Positions 9,051 through 18,106 are shown, counted from the first letter of the stretch. The stretch is DNA of 64,000 bases from Methanothrix sp. (GCF_016706325.1 NZ_JADJJX010000001.1:1488001-1552000), one strand, 5' to 3'. Notes: generated from the sequence alone by a model not told the origin. Numbers and translations are program-made.

Positions 9051-9337
9051 GCCACTACCTCCTTTCTATCAGCTTATCATTGCCCGCCTTTTCTCTTCTA
9101 TTTCAATTTTTCCTCTGATCCTCTCTACCAGAGACCTCTTAAACTGTCTGTTCAAGAGCGGAGAGGCCGTCTTCTTCCCATTAGCAGAGTGAGGCTGCTC
9201 ATGATAATAGTTGTGCTCCAAAGACCGGATAAATGGGCCTTTCATTGGATCCCTATCAGTTCAGCATCAGTTTGAGAGCGGCAAATCCCCTTCACTGCCA
9301 GAATGCTGATATATCGGTAAGTTCCCAATTTAGCCTC

Positions 9338-9742
9338 ATGCCATTACAGAGGAGTCATAAGATCGCCATAATCGCCGTCGTTGCCCTTCTGGCAATATCT
9401 GCGACGGTGGTCAGGCTCGCCCCTGTGAACAATACGGGGCCATCGAGCTCTGCGTTGCTTCAGGATAATTCAAAGTATGTACAGGAGCTGACCGACGAGA
9501 GCGTCGATCAATTCTTGAGCAGCAGCACTCTCTCTGTCTTGGAATTTTACTATCCTGGCTGCAGCCCTTGCAACTTCGTTGGCAATGTCACAAGAGAGCT
9601 CTCTCATGAGCTCGATGGACAGGTCCGGTTCGGCAGGATGAATGTCAAGGATAAAGGAAACAGCAAGACGATCAAGGATTATAAGGTATCCAGGTATCCT
9701 ACCCTCCTCATCTTCGACCAGGGGCTCTGGTCAGCAGAATAA
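9338..9742 (+). CDS. Secreted thioredoxin-fold protein, first domain of a frameshifted fusion
   Basis: The start at ATG 9338 gives a signal/anchor segment (KIAIIAVVALLAISATVV), then a thioredoxin domain with active site CSPC at residues 75-78 (FYYPGCSPCNF) and the cis-proline segment RYPTLLIF. The frame closes at 9742. If one G is added to the GGGG run at 9721-9724, reading continues as ALVSRINGN and joins the next ORF without a stop. The intact protein would then be about 532 residues with three domains. No strong ribosome site precedes 9338, and the frame stays open back to 9233, so the start is not certain. It would act outside the membrane in disulfide exchange (inference). Confidence 0.75.
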   Translation: MPLQRSHKIAIIAVVALLAISATVVRLAPVNNTGPSSSALLQDNSKYVQELTDESVDQFLSSSTLSVLEFYYPGCSPCNFVGNVTRELSHELDGQVRFGRMNVKDKGNSKTIKDYKVSRYPTLLIFDQGLWSAE

Positions 9743-9816
9743 ATGGCAATAGCAGCAAGTCAGAGCTTCTGGCAGAGCTTAAGGGGCTTAATCCCTCCCT
9801 TGATGACAGCAGAGTC

Positions 9817-10935
9817 TTGCTGCCAGCGGCTGCCGAATCCACAAAGCAGCCGGCCTCTGAGGGGCCAGATGCGGGGGCAGAGAAGAATACATCAGAGAAA
9901 TGCATACCCTTAATCAAGCTGGGCATAAAGGAGCCAGATCAGGCAATGCTGGTAGATGATGCGACCATAGATTCAGCTATATCTCAGTATCAGCCCTTGC
10001 TTGTTGTTGTAGGGTTCACAAACCCCTGCCCTTATTGCGATCTTTTCAATTCCACAGTCTCAGAGCTGGCAAGAGAGCTGCAGGGCCAGGTGGCCTTCGC
10101 CATGATAGACACACGGCCAAATTTAGAGAGCCGGGAGAGGTACAACATAACTCGGATACCAGCCACTCTCATATTCAAGGACGGAAGGCTCGCAGGAATG
10201 GTGCAGGGCAACAAGGACAAGTCCATAATTGTGGCCAAGCTCAAGGAGATAGATCCGAGCCTGAACCTGAGCAGAGTCTCCCTCCCCCTCTCTCAGCTCA
10301 AGCTGACGCCACAAGAAGCATGCGCCAAGATGAATAAGTCAGATCAGCCCCTCCTGCAGGCCTTCGTTGTATCCCGATGTCCGTTCGGCCTGCAGATGCA
10401 GAGGATCATGGCCGCTGTCATCAGCGAGGCAGAGGGGTCGGAAGAGCACCTTAAGGTGAGATATATCGGATCTGTGGATGCAGAGAACAACACCATAAGG
10501 GCTATGCATGGCGATGTAGAGGCTCAGGAAAACCTGCGCCAGATATGCATCAGAGAGGAAGAGCCCGACAGGTACTGGGATTATATCCGCTGCTATATGA
10601 GGGAGGGCAAAGCCAAAGAGTGCCTGCAGTCTGCCTCAATAGATGTGGGTCGGCTCGAATCATGCACCAACGGCTCCTCCCGGGGCGTGGCCTATGCCCG
10701 GGAGGACTTCGAGATAGCTGAGAAGTTCAAGATAACAGGCTCGCCAACATTGCTCATGAACGATGAGATCGTCAGGGAGTCTCACTTTGCCACCAATACC
10801 ACCAATGCGCGCAGCCCTGAAGCATTGAAGGAGCTGCTCTGCTGCGGCTTCAAGGAGAGGCCGGAGTTCTGCTCCCTCACACTGAATGAGAGCCGGGCGG
10901 CGACGATGTTCTCGGCCGCCCGGCCGGAGGCATGA
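9817..10935 (+). CDS. Secreted thioredoxin-like fusion, second and third domains (frameshifted continuation)
   Basis: This frame is open from 9724 and continues the preceding gene; the TTG at 9817 is only the first formal start. It holds a second thioredoxin domain with CPYC (GFTNPCPYCDLF) and TRIPATLIF. A third, DsbA/GILT-like domain follows, with VVSRCPFGLQMQ, then a cysteine-rich helical insert (ICIREEEPDRYWDYIRCYM, ECLQS, ESCTNG) and a cis-proline motif TGSPTLLMND. The C-terminus has CCGF and EFCS. Many Asn-x-Ser/Thr sites suit an external, glycosylated protein. Alone it would lack a signal peptide, which supports its being the second half of one gene. Exact redox role is unknown. Confidence 0.7.
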   Translation: MLPAAAESTKQPASEGPDAGAEKNTSEKCIPLIKLGIKEPDQAMLVDDATIDSAISQYQPLLVVVGFTNPCPYCDLFNSTVSELARELQGQVAFAMIDTRPNLESRERYNITRIPATLIFKDGRLAGMVQGNKDKSIIVAKLKEIDPSLNLSRVSLPLSQLKLTPQEACAKMNKSDQPLLQAFVVSRCPFGLQMQRIMAAVISEAEGSEEHLKVRYIGSVDAENNTIRAMHGDVEAQENLRQICIREEEPDRYWDYIRCYMREGKAKECLQSASIDVGRLESCTNGSSRGVAYAREDFEIAEKFKITGSPTLLMNDEIVRESHFATNTTNARSPEALKELLCCGFKERPEFCSLTLNESRAATMFSAARPEA

Positions 10936-11057
10936 GCGGGAGGGCCGCCGCCGATATGCGAGCCGGGATCATTATCCAAGGAACCCGGCCTTTCACTGGG
11001 CCAGAAAAAGAACTAGACAGAGGCGATACTTTGCATATCAGAACAGAGATAAAGCGG

Positions 11058-11501
11058 ATGATGATCACCTATCTTATAGCGGGCGCATTGCTCTCGCTAT
11101 CGAGCATAACCCTGGCTGGCGCAATCATTGATTCGCAGCCTGTCGACAGTGCCGTCCTGCAGTTGGATTACAGCACCATAAATGAGACCATTGCCAGGTA
11201 TCCATTCTTCGTCCTGGTCATCCACAAGCCTCTATGCAATCCCTGCGAGAGGATGGAGGCGGCAATCCATGAGCTATCCCTTGAGCTGGAGGACCAGGCA
11301 GCATTCGGGATGATAAATGGCAAAAATAACCCTCTCGCCGAGAAGAGGTATAACGTCACCGGTCATCCCACGCTGCTTGTGTTTGAGAACGGAACTCTGG
11401 TGGAGAGGAGTGAGGGGTTCGCCTCCAAGAGGTATATTGTAGAGAGGCTGCGCCTGGCTAAGCCGGATCTGAACACAAGCCAGGTCACATACAATCAGTG
11501 A
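11058..11501 (+). CDS. Secreted thioredoxin-like protein
   Basis: The longest frame begins at 10932 and overlaps the previous stop by four bases. The ATG at 11058 is preferred because it opens a clear signal peptide (MMITYLIAGALLSLSSITLA). The mature part of about 125 residues is a thioredoxin fold with active site CNPC (HKPLCNPCERM), the segment FGMINGKNN and the cis-proline GHPTLLVF. It closely resembles the first domain of the upstream fusion, so the genes probably arose by duplication. It is co-directional with and close to that gene, suggesting one transcript. A T-rich stretch follows. Confidence 0.8.
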   Translation: MMITYLIAGALLSLSSITLAGAIIDSQPVDSAVLQLDYSTINETIARYPFFVLVIHKPLCNPCERMEAAIHELSLELEDQAAFGMINGKNNPLAEKRYNVTGHPTLLVFENGTLVERSEGFASKRYIVERLRLAKPDLNTSQVTYNQ

Positions 11502-11514
11502 TCGTCCAGGGCCA

Positions 11515-11537
11515 AAAAATCTTTTCTCTTTTTTTGA
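11515..11537 (+). terminator. T-rich terminator after thioredoxin genes
   Basis: A run of A followed by TCTTTTCTCTTTTTTT lies 14-36 bases after the stop of the last thioredoxin-like gene and before the TIR gene. Archaeal termination commonly occurs at such T-runs on the coding strand. Confidence 0.5.
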
Positions 11538-11572
11538 CTCAAACACCGTAGCTGCAGTTATCTTCTTCTAGT

Positions 11573-12202
11573 TTGGACGAGCTGAGATATCATGATGCCA
11601 AGATGATCTCTCGAATCTATATATCCCACGATCCGGATGACGAGGACCTGGCCCTTCGGCTCTCCCTGGCGCTGGAACGGGTGGGCCTGGAGAGCTATTC
11701 CGCTCTGTACAACCAATCTCCTGCTATCGCTCTTGCCGATAGGGTCTCCTTTGCCATAAGAAACTCAGAGTGCCTGGTGGCCCTGGTGACGCAGAAGGGC
11801 AGCCGATCTCCTCTCCTTTGCCAGGAGATAGGTCTGGCCAGGGGAATCGATCTGCTCATCATCCCCCTGCAGGAAGAGGGCGTGCAGCTCCCTTTTCTCA
11901 TCGATTCACTGAGACCTCTGTCCTTCAGAAGGGAGAGCTATGCTGATGCCATCGGCATCTTGATAAAGACCATCCGGGAGTTGGGCCGCCTGGAGTGGCT
12001 GAAGGTGGTCTGCCCCAGATGCGAAGAGGAGATGACCCAGTATCTGACCGACCAGGATGAGGTGGACTCTGCTCTGGAAGGGAGAACCTTCCTGGAGACG
12101 ATCTGCAGCTACTGTCAGAATGCAATCCAGCTTGACCCCCGGACCTTCGAGCCTCTTTCCGGCAGGGAGGGGATGGCCGGATCCAGAAAGCTCGATTTTT
12201 AA
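11573..12202 (+). CDS. TIR-domain protein with C-terminal zinc ribbon
   Basis: TIR features are RIYISHDPDDEDLALRLSLA at the start, AIRNSECLVALVTQKGSRSP, and LLCQEIGLARG with a glutamate (E85 from the TTG start) at the place of the catalytic residue of TIR NADases. After LPFLIDSLRPL comes a short C-terminal domain with CPRC and CSYC (about residues 147-181), a four-cysteine zinc ribbon. The TTG at 11573 or the ATG at 11603 may be the start; the latter begins just before the TIR fold. Bacterial and archaeal TIR proteins often degrade NAD in defence or signalling, but no partner defence gene is adjacent. It ends overlapping convergent mfnA by 4 bases. Confidence 0.75.
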   Translation: MDELRYHDAKMISRIYISHDPDDEDLALRLSLALERVGLESYSALYNQSPAIALADRVSFAIRNSECLVALVTQKGSRSPLLCQEIGLARGIDLLIIPLQEEGVQLPFLIDSLRPLSFRRESYADAIGILIKTIRELGRLEWLKVVCPRCEEEMTQYLTDQDEVDSALEGRTFLETICSYCQNAIQLDPRTFEPLSGREGMAGSRKLDF

Positions 12203-13335
12203 TTGATATCGGCCAGAATCTCCTTCAGGTCTGCCAGAAAGAGATCGATGTTCTCATGGCTCATATGGGTCATAAGGATCAGCCTCAATGCCCTCTTCGG
12301 CTCCCTGGTCATGGATACGTGCCAGTCGCGATCCATCAGCCTCTCGCGAACCTTGGGAGGCTGGGGAACCTGCAGAGCAACCACATTCATCACCGGCTCG
12401 ATCAGGGGCTCCACTCCGATCTCTCTTGCCCCCCGGACCAGATGGCGTGTCAGCTCCATGCAGTAGCCGACCATCTCCCTGAATCCCTCCCTTCCCAGAT
12501 GCATCATCACTGCATAGGCGGCCGCAGCGGAAGCCCCGCTCCTGGTGCCGGTCAGGGATGTCTGCTTGGCCCGGGTGAGATAATGGGTCTCTGTCTCCAG
12601 GGCATTCATGCAATCCTGGTTGCGGAAGAGCAGGCCGCCGGCAGGTATAGTGGCCAGTCCCATCTTATGGGGATCTATGGTGATGGAGCTTACTGCAGGC
12701 AAAGAGAAGTCCCACTTGAGGCCATTATCCAGAAAGGGGAGGACAAAGCCGCCGAAGGCAGCATCCACATGGAGGTGAATCCCCCATTCGCTGGCGATAT
12801 CCGCCAGCTCTTCTATTGGATCCACCTGGCCAAACTCAGTGGTCCCTGCTATTCCCACCAGGGCTGCTGTCTGCTCATCGATCAGCGCCTCAACAGAGCT
12901 GATGTCCACTCTGAGATGAGAGTCGAGCTCTGCTTTGCGCACCTCCAGGGATAGAAGGTCCCCTATCTTGTCAAAGGAGAAATGAGCCGATGCAGGAACG
13001 ATGATATTCCCCTCTCTCTTGCCAGACCGGTTTTTGGCTGCGCGGACGGCCTGGATGTTCGACTCCGTGCCGCCAGTGGAGATGTAGCCCTGGGCCTGAG
13101 GGCAGCCCAGGAGCTCTCCCAGCATCCGAACTGTCTCCTCCTCCAACCCCGCCGTCCCGGGGAAGAGCCCGGGATCTCCCAGGTTGGTCTCCAGGAACAT
13201 ATCATGGGCCCTCACAGCTATGGGGTGAGGGCGGGAGCACATGGTGGAGAAGAACCGGTCGTAGCTGTAGTCATGCTCTTTCGTCCTCGCCAGACTGGCG
13301 ATCACCTCATCTGCGGGAAGAGATCTCTCTCTCAT
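12199..13335 (-). CDS. mfnA: L-tyrosine/L-aspartate decarboxylase MfnA
   Basis: This is a group II PLP decarboxylase of 378 residues, the family length. The PLP lysine is K224 in TIDPHKMG, with upstream HVDAAFGGF and STGGTESNIQA. In methanogens MfnA makes tyramine for methanofuran; archaeal members also decarboxylate aspartate to beta-alanine for coenzyme A. The start at ATG 13335 fits the family N-terminus (LPADEVIASLARTKEHD). It is convergent with the TIR gene and lies 64 bases downstream of ppsA on the same strand, so the two may be co-transcribed. Confidence 0.9.
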   Translation of the reverse strand: MRERSLPADEVIASLARTKEHDYSYDRFFSTMCSRPHPIAVRAHDMFLETNLGDPGLFPGTAGLEEETVRMLGELLGCPQAQGYISTGGTESNIQAVRAAKNRSGKREGNIIVPASAHFSFDKIGDLLSLEVRKAELDSHLRVDISSVEALIDEQTAALVGIAGTTEFGQVDPIEELADIASEWGIHLHVDAAFGGFVLPFLDNGLKWDFSLPAVSSITIDPHKMGLATIPAGGLLFRNQDCMNALETETHYLTRAKQTSLTGTRSGASAAAAYAVMMHLGREGFREMVGYCMELTRHLVRGAREIGVEPLIEPVMNVVALQVPQPPKVRERLMDRDWHVSMTREPKRALRLILMTHMSHENIDLFLADLKEILADIN

Positions 13336-13399
13336 CTTCGATCCTTGACCTGGCCTGTTGGCATCCTCGGCTCTTTGATTGATCTGCTCTTCTGTGTAT

Positions 13400-15691
13400 T
13401 CAGTCCTTATTTCTCAGGGCATTCATGATCAGGATCTTCTCGCTCCTGGCCACAGTATCCCTGACGATGGCTACAGCATCGATATTGGCGGATATGCTGG
13501 TGATGCCCATCTCCACCAGCCTCTTGGCCATCTCCGGATAGGAGCCCGCCTGGCCGCATATGGAGGTCTTGACCCCCGCCTCCCGGCACTGCTCCACCAC
13601 ATACTCGATCAGTTTCAGGACGGCGGGATGAAGCTCTGAGAAGAGCCCGGCCACATTCTCATTGTTCCTGTCTACAGCCAGGGTGTACTGGGTGAGATCG
13701 TTGGTGCCAAAGGAGATGAAATCTATTCCGTCCTCAATGAAGTCCTCTATGGTCAGGGCCGCTCCAGGGGTCTCGATCATGATCCCCACATCGATCTTAT
13801 TCAGGTCCAGACCCTCTTCCCTCATTAAAGCTTTGGCCTTTTGAAACTCGCTTACATGCTGGACCATGGGCAGCATGATTCCCACATTGGTAAGGCCCAT
13901 CTCATGCAGCCTCTTGAAGGCTCTGACCTCCAGGCGGAAGTGATCGGTCTCAGTCATATCCCTTCTGATGCCCCTCCAGCCCAGCATGGGGTTGTGTTCA
14001 TGAGGCTCGCCCTCTCCTCCCTCCATGGCCCGGAACTCGTCTGTGGGGGCATCCAGGGTGCGCACCCAGACCGGGCGGGGATAGAAGACATCAGCAACAG
14101 TCTTGATGCCATCGACCAGCGCTGATATGTACTCTTCGGTCTTCTCGTTCTTGATATACCAGTTGGGGGTCTTGCCCATGCCTATGATCATGTGCTCGAT
14201 CCTGAGCAGCCCCACTCCATCGGCCTGAGTGGCGGCTGCGGCCTCTGCCCGGTCCGGCTCGCTGACATTCACCTTGATCTCCGTTGCCGTCACTGGCTTG
14301 GAGTAGAAGATGTCTCCTGCAGTTGTCGGGGCGGCAGCCTTGGCCGGGGCAGCATGAGCCACCACTCCCTCGTAGATGATCCCCTTGCCTCCATCCACTG
14401 TGATCTCCATGCCGTCCTTCAGCGTGAAGGTGGCTTTCTTGGTTCCCACCACTGCCGGGCAGCCCAGCTCGCGGCTGACGATGGCTGCATGGCTGGCCAT
14501 TCCCCCCTCATCAGTGACTATGGCCCCCGCCCGCTTCATCCCCGGAACCATATCCGGCATGGTCATCTTGGTGACCATGATATCTCCCTGCTTGATCTTA
14601 TCCAGTTCTCTGCCGCTGCTGACTATCTTCACAATACCACTGGCCACACCCGGTGCCGCTGCCAGACCATTCAGGAGGACCTTGCCGCTGCCAGATTCGA
14701 CTGCTTTTAATCCGGCGGCCTTCATCCCGCCGCTGATGGTGGTGATGGGGCGGGATTGAAGGATGTAGATCTTCTCCCTCTCCACCCCCCACTCGATGTC
14801 CTGGGGGAGGCCGTAGTGCTCTTCCAGGATCTCTCCGTACCTGGCAAGCTCGATGATCTCCTTATCTGTCAGGACCACTGCCTCCTTCTTCTCAGCAGGG
14901 ACCTTGGTAGTGGTGGTCTTGAGGGTCTTGGGATCTTTGGTGATCATGATCTCTTTGGTGGCGATGTACCTGTCCACTATCCTCTTTGTCTGCCGGTCCA
15001 CGACATAGTTGTCCGGAGATACACTGCCACTGACTACGGACTCTCCCAGACCCCAGGCGGCCTCGATGACCACCAGTGGCTCGCCAGTGCTCGGCTGGGA
15101 GCTGAACATCACCCCTGCCTTCTCTGAGTCCACCATCAACTGTACTATAGCGGAGAGATTGACTTTGTCGTGCTCGAAGCCATGCTCCACCCGGTAGAAG
15201 ATGGCCCGGGCGCCATAAAGAGATGCCCAGCACTTGCGCACAGCATCGAATACCTCCTCAGCGCCCCGCATATTGAGATAGGTCTCCTGCTGGCCGGCGA
15301 AGCTGGCTTCGGGCAGATCCTCGGCGGTGGCACTGGACCTCACAGCCACGAAGACCTCTCTTCCCTCCCTCTTGCATAGCTCATCATAACGGGCTTTAAT
15401 GGCCTCTTCGATATCCTTTGGTACCTTGGCATCCATGATGAGCTTTTTTGCCGTCTCCTCTGCTCGATGCAGCTCAGACGCCTGGTTCACATCGACGTTG
15501 AGGGCCTCAAAGAGCTCATCGGCAATCCCCGCCCGGTTGATGAAGTCTCTGAAGGCCTGGGCTGTGACAGCGAAACCGCCAGGAACGGGAACACCTATAT
15601 TGATCATCTCACCGAGGCTTGCGCCTTTGCCACCGACAATGGAAAGATCTTCCTTGCCGACATCCTCCAACCATATAACAGCATCCATCAA
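13400..15691 (-). CDS. ppsA: Phosphoenolpyruvate synthase
   Basis: 763 residues, with the N-terminal ATP-grasp domain (VGGKGASLGEMI, AVRSSATAEDLP, FAGQQETYLN), the swivelling phosphohistidine domain (GGMASHAAIVSRELGCPA, H401), and the C-terminal PEP/pyruvate TIM barrel (SFGTNDLTQYTL, CGQAGSYPEMAK). It converts pyruvate plus ATP to PEP, AMP and phosphate. In an acetate-using methanogen this is the entry from pyruvate to gluconeogenesis. The linker before the barrel (AHAAPAKAAAPTTAG) is alanine-rich. It is divergent from moeA across an AT-rich promoter region. Confidence 0.93.
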   Translation of the reverse strand: MMDAVIWLEDVGKEDLSIVGGKGASLGEMINIGVPVPGGFAVTAQAFRDFINRAGIADELFEALNVDVNQASELHRAEETAKKLIMDAKVPKDIEEAIKARYDELCKREGREVFVAVRSSATAEDLPEASFAGQQETYLNMRGAEEVFDAVRKCWASLYGARAIFYRVEHGFEHDKVNLSAIVQLMVDSEKAGVMFSSQPSTGEPLVVIEAAWGLGESVVSGSVSPDNYVVDRQTKRIVDRYIATKEIMITKDPKTLKTTTTKVPAEKKEAVVLTDKEIIELARYGEILEEHYGLPQDIEWGVEREKIYILQSRPITTISGGMKAAGLKAVESGSGKVLLNGLAAAPGVASGIVKIVSSGRELDKIKQGDIMVTKMTMPDMVPGMKRAGAIVTDEGGMASHAAIVSRELGCPAVVGTKKATFTLKDGMEITVDGGKGIIYEGVVAHAAPAKAAAPTTAGDIFYSKPVTATEIKVNVSEPDRAEAAAATQADGVGLLRIEHMIIGMGKTPNWYIKNEKTEEYISALVDGIKTVADVFYPRPVWVRTLDAPTDEFRAMEGGEGEPHEHNPMLGWRGIRRDMTETDHFRLEVRAFKRLHEMGLTNVGIMLPMVQHVSEFQKAKALMREEGLDLNKIDVGIMIETPGAALTIEDFIEDGIDFISFGTNDLTQYTLAVDRNNENVAGLFSELHPAVLKLIEYVVEQCREAGVKTSICGQAGSYPEMAKRLVEMGITSISANIDAVAIVRDTVARSEKILIMNALRNKD

Positions 15692-15816
15692 ATCACCCGC
15701 CCGATATTACAGGCCAGTTACGCCCACATCTCCCTCATGACATTATATGAAGCTTTCACATGATATATAGAATATATACAAAAGCATTTATCAAGGATCA
15801 TTCCAGTCTGAATTGC
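15692..15816. promoter_or_regulatory. Divergent promoter region, ppsA / moeA
   Basis: This AT-rich spacer holds TATA-like boxes, including CATTATATG near 15740 and GATATATAGAATATATAC near 15762-15779. They could serve ppsA on the minus strand and moeA on the plus strand. No ribosome-binding purine run is evident before the moeA start. Assignment of a box to a gene is inference. Confidence 0.45.
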
Positions 15817-16971
15817 ATGTTCAAACGCTTCTCCGGGGCAATGGCAGCAAGAAGGATGCTTTTGGAGCGATCTCTTCCCTTAAAGGATGTCGAGGAGCTT
15901 GATACCTCTGGGGCTGTGGATCGGGTGGCGGCTGAGGTGATCTGCTCTCCTGCCAGCCTCCCCTCCTTCGACCGTTCGGCCATGGACGGCTATGCCGTTC
16001 GATCTACTGATACCAGGGGAGCCAAGCTGAATGCACCCCGCTTTATTCAGGACTTCATTCCTCTGCAGACAGGGATGATGGTTCCTGAAGGATATGATGC
16101 CGTGGTGATGCTCGAGGATGCTCGGATTCGGGGCGAGGTCTTGGAGGTGACAGCCGAGGCTCATCCCTACAGGAATGTGGCCAGGGCGGGGGAGGATGTG
16201 ATGGCCGGAGATGTGATCTTCTCTGAGGGGCACAGGCTGCGTCCCCCCGATCTTGCCCTTCTCTCTGCTCTGGGAATAGGGCGGGTCAGTGTCTATGCTA
16301 AACCGGATGTGGTCATCATCCCCACAGGCGACGGGCTGGTGGATATTGGTGCGCGCAGCCTGAATCCCGGTGAGGCCTATGAGATCAACGGGCTCATGGC
16401 CCGGCTTTATGCCGAGAGATGGGGGGCGGATGTGCAGAAGATGGAGACGGTTCCGGGCGATGCAGAATTGATTCGCGAGGCCATTCGCTCAAACCTGGAT
16501 GCCGACATGATCATAATCATCGGCGGGAGCAGCGTAGGGGAGAGGGACTATGCCCCTCGGATCATCTCGGAGATGGGTGAGCTTTATGTCCACGGGGTGC
16601 GCCTGCAGCCGGGCAAGCCCACGGCATTGGGAGTGATATCGGGAAAGCAGGTGATCTGTCTGCCCGGCTATCCAGTGGCTGCGCTCTCCAATCTGTATCT
16701 ATTCGTCCGTCCGGCCATAAAGAGGATGGCCCATCTGAGTGATAAGCCGCCCCGGGTTCAGGGCCGCTTGGTCCGCAAGATGCCCTCCAAGCCCGGCTAT
16801 CTGAGCCTGGTCCGGGTGGCCATCGGGGAGGACGGTCAGGTTGAGCCCATAATGATCTCCGGGGCGGGGATACTCAGCTCTGTCGCCCGCGCGGACGGCT
16901 TTGTGGTTGTGCCCGAGCCGCTGGAGGGATTTGAGGAGGGGGATATGGTGGAGGTTGTTCTTTACGAGTGA
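15817..16971 (+). CDS. moeA: Molybdopterin molybdenumtransferase MoeA
   Basis: Family motifs are LPSFDRSAMDGYAVRS, IPTGDGLVD, the domain-3 motif IIIGGSSVGERDYAP, HGVRLQPGKPTALG and CLPGYPVAAL, followed by a C-terminal beta-barrel domain. The ATG at 15817 (MFKRFSGAMAARRML) is chosen because the 19 residues before it lack family similarity and overlap the promoter boxes. The enzyme inserts molybdate or tungstate into adenylated molybdopterin, needed here for formylmethanofuran dehydrogenase or other Mo/W enzymes. About 384 residues, normal for the family. Confidence 0.9.
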   Translation: MFKRFSGAMAARRMLLERSLPLKDVEELDTSGAVDRVAAEVICSPASLPSFDRSAMDGYAVRSTDTRGAKLNAPRFIQDFIPLQTGMMVPEGYDAVVMLEDARIRGEVLEVTAEAHPYRNVARAGEDVMAGDVIFSEGHRLRPPDLALLSALGIGRVSVYAKPDVVIIPTGDGLVDIGARSLNPGEAYEINGLMARLYAERWGADVQKMETVPGDAELIREAIRSNLDADMIIIIGGSSVGERDYAPRIISEMGELYVHGVRLQPGKPTALGVISGKQVICLPGYPVAALSNLYLFVRPAIKRMAHLSDKPPRVQGRLVRKMPSKPGYLSLVRVAIGEDGQVEPIMISGAGILSSVARADGFVVVPEPLEGFEEGDMVEVVLYE

Positions 16972-17013
16972 ATCGTCCCGCCATTCCCTAGCTGATGGGC
17001 CGCGGTTCTTCAA

Positions 17014-17653
17014 TCACGGGGAGGGGGATAGACCGGGTAGCAATGGGACAGCGAGATGATCTGCTGCTATAAGCATCGGATGATTGATCAGGCCTAGATT
17101 TGGCCCCAGGTCAGCCGGAGTGACATCGATGCTGGATTTATCCATTATCCGCTTCATGATGCGCCAGATGGCAGACTCTCTCCGAAATGTCCTCTCCTTC
17201 CCATCTAGGCAATGCGGCCACTGCCAGGATAGTTCATCATCAAAACGGGATAACGCCTGATCTCCAATGATCAGGCGGATTCGTTCATCGATCTCCTCTG
17301 CATGGGGATCCTCTGCAATATCGCCTAACGCCGCACAGCAGAGGATCTAAGCTGCCGCAGATGCTCTTGCTGTGATCTCCGTCTGGCCAGAATTCCTCCA
17401 GCTCCTCTTCATCCAGAAATGAAGCTGTGAGGTTAGCCTGGGAGTCGATGTCTGAGGGCAATGCCTTGAGCCCCAAATCGGCATACATACAGGTTAAGTG
17501 ATGGACTTGAGATCTCTTTCCCACTCCGCCCTTGTTATTGAGAAAAAGCTCGTCAGCAATATTGCATCCATTGCTGATCGCATATGATCGCAGCCTATTA
17601 ATAGGAATAATTTTATTAGCAATCCTGCGAGAAGACCGAGGCGCTTCAGACAA
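17014..17653 (-). pseudogene. ParA/MinD-type ATPase relic
   Basis: On the minus strand a frame from 17653 reads NNKGGVGK (a ParA Walker A, but followed by R and not TT), then DIDSQANLTASFL, the usual D-x-QANLT motif. It then runs out of frame near 17345. The adjacent frame carries on with RIMKRIMDKSSIDVT, ADLGPNLGLINHPMLIAADH and LAVPLLPG down to a stop at 17014, matching the second half of ParA proteins of the plasmid-partition type. Loss of the Walker A threonine and the internal shift indicate decay. It faces away from the small gene starting at 17654. Confidence 0.75.
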
Positions 17654-18106
17654 ATGCCCAGCACAAAATATACCAGAATAGAGATCACCCCCGAGGCTTA
17701 CAAGGCCCTTGAGGTGGAGGCTATTTTACAGGAGAAGACATTGAAGCGGCTGGCCTCAGAGCTGATCATGCGGGGCATCTCCAAAGAGGCTCTTGATTTT
17801 ATCAGAAAGGCGAAAGAGTCTAAGAAGGCCCGCCGGGCTCCGGGCAGCAGCGCCATGGAGGGCGCCATCCAGGAGATCGGAGCCACAGGGATGAGCTTCG
17901 ACCAGAGCATCCTGGCGAAGATGCACGATGTCGTCCAGGCTGAGGGCTACTCCGGAGGAATGCTATATGCCGCCCAGAACACAGCCTCCATACAAAGAGA
18001 TGAGCTTCACCGGGTACTGAACATATGCGAGCGCAACGGCCTGACCAACATCCTGGCTGCAGATATCATCCTGAACCTCAACAAGATCGAGTCCGGACTG
18101 AGATGA
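17654..18106 (+). CDS. Small protein with RHH-like N-terminus, function unknown
   Basis: 150 residues. The first 45 (YTRIEITPEAYKALEVEAI, then KTLKRLASELIMRGIS) look like a ribbon-helix-helix DNA-binding domain: a beta strand followed by two helices. A charged linker (KAKESKKARRAP) leads to a helical C-terminal region (DELHRVLNICERNGLTNILA) not recognised. It starts immediately beside the divergent ParA relic. Together they may be the remains of a partition or plasmid-derived module, with this part still intact. The RHH call is from pattern only. Confidence 0.6.
   Translation: MPSTKYTRIEITPEAYKALEVEAILQEKTLKRLASELIMRGISKEALDFIRKAKESKKARRAPGSSAMEGAIQEIGATGMSFDQSILAKMHDVVQAEGYSGGMLYAAQNTASIQRDELHRVLNICERNGLTNILAADIILNLNKIESGLR

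Noticed and set aside
12256..12954. Long plus-strand frame inside mfnA
   Set aside because: It is the antisense of a well-conserved gene and its sequence is histidine/glycine-rich noise.
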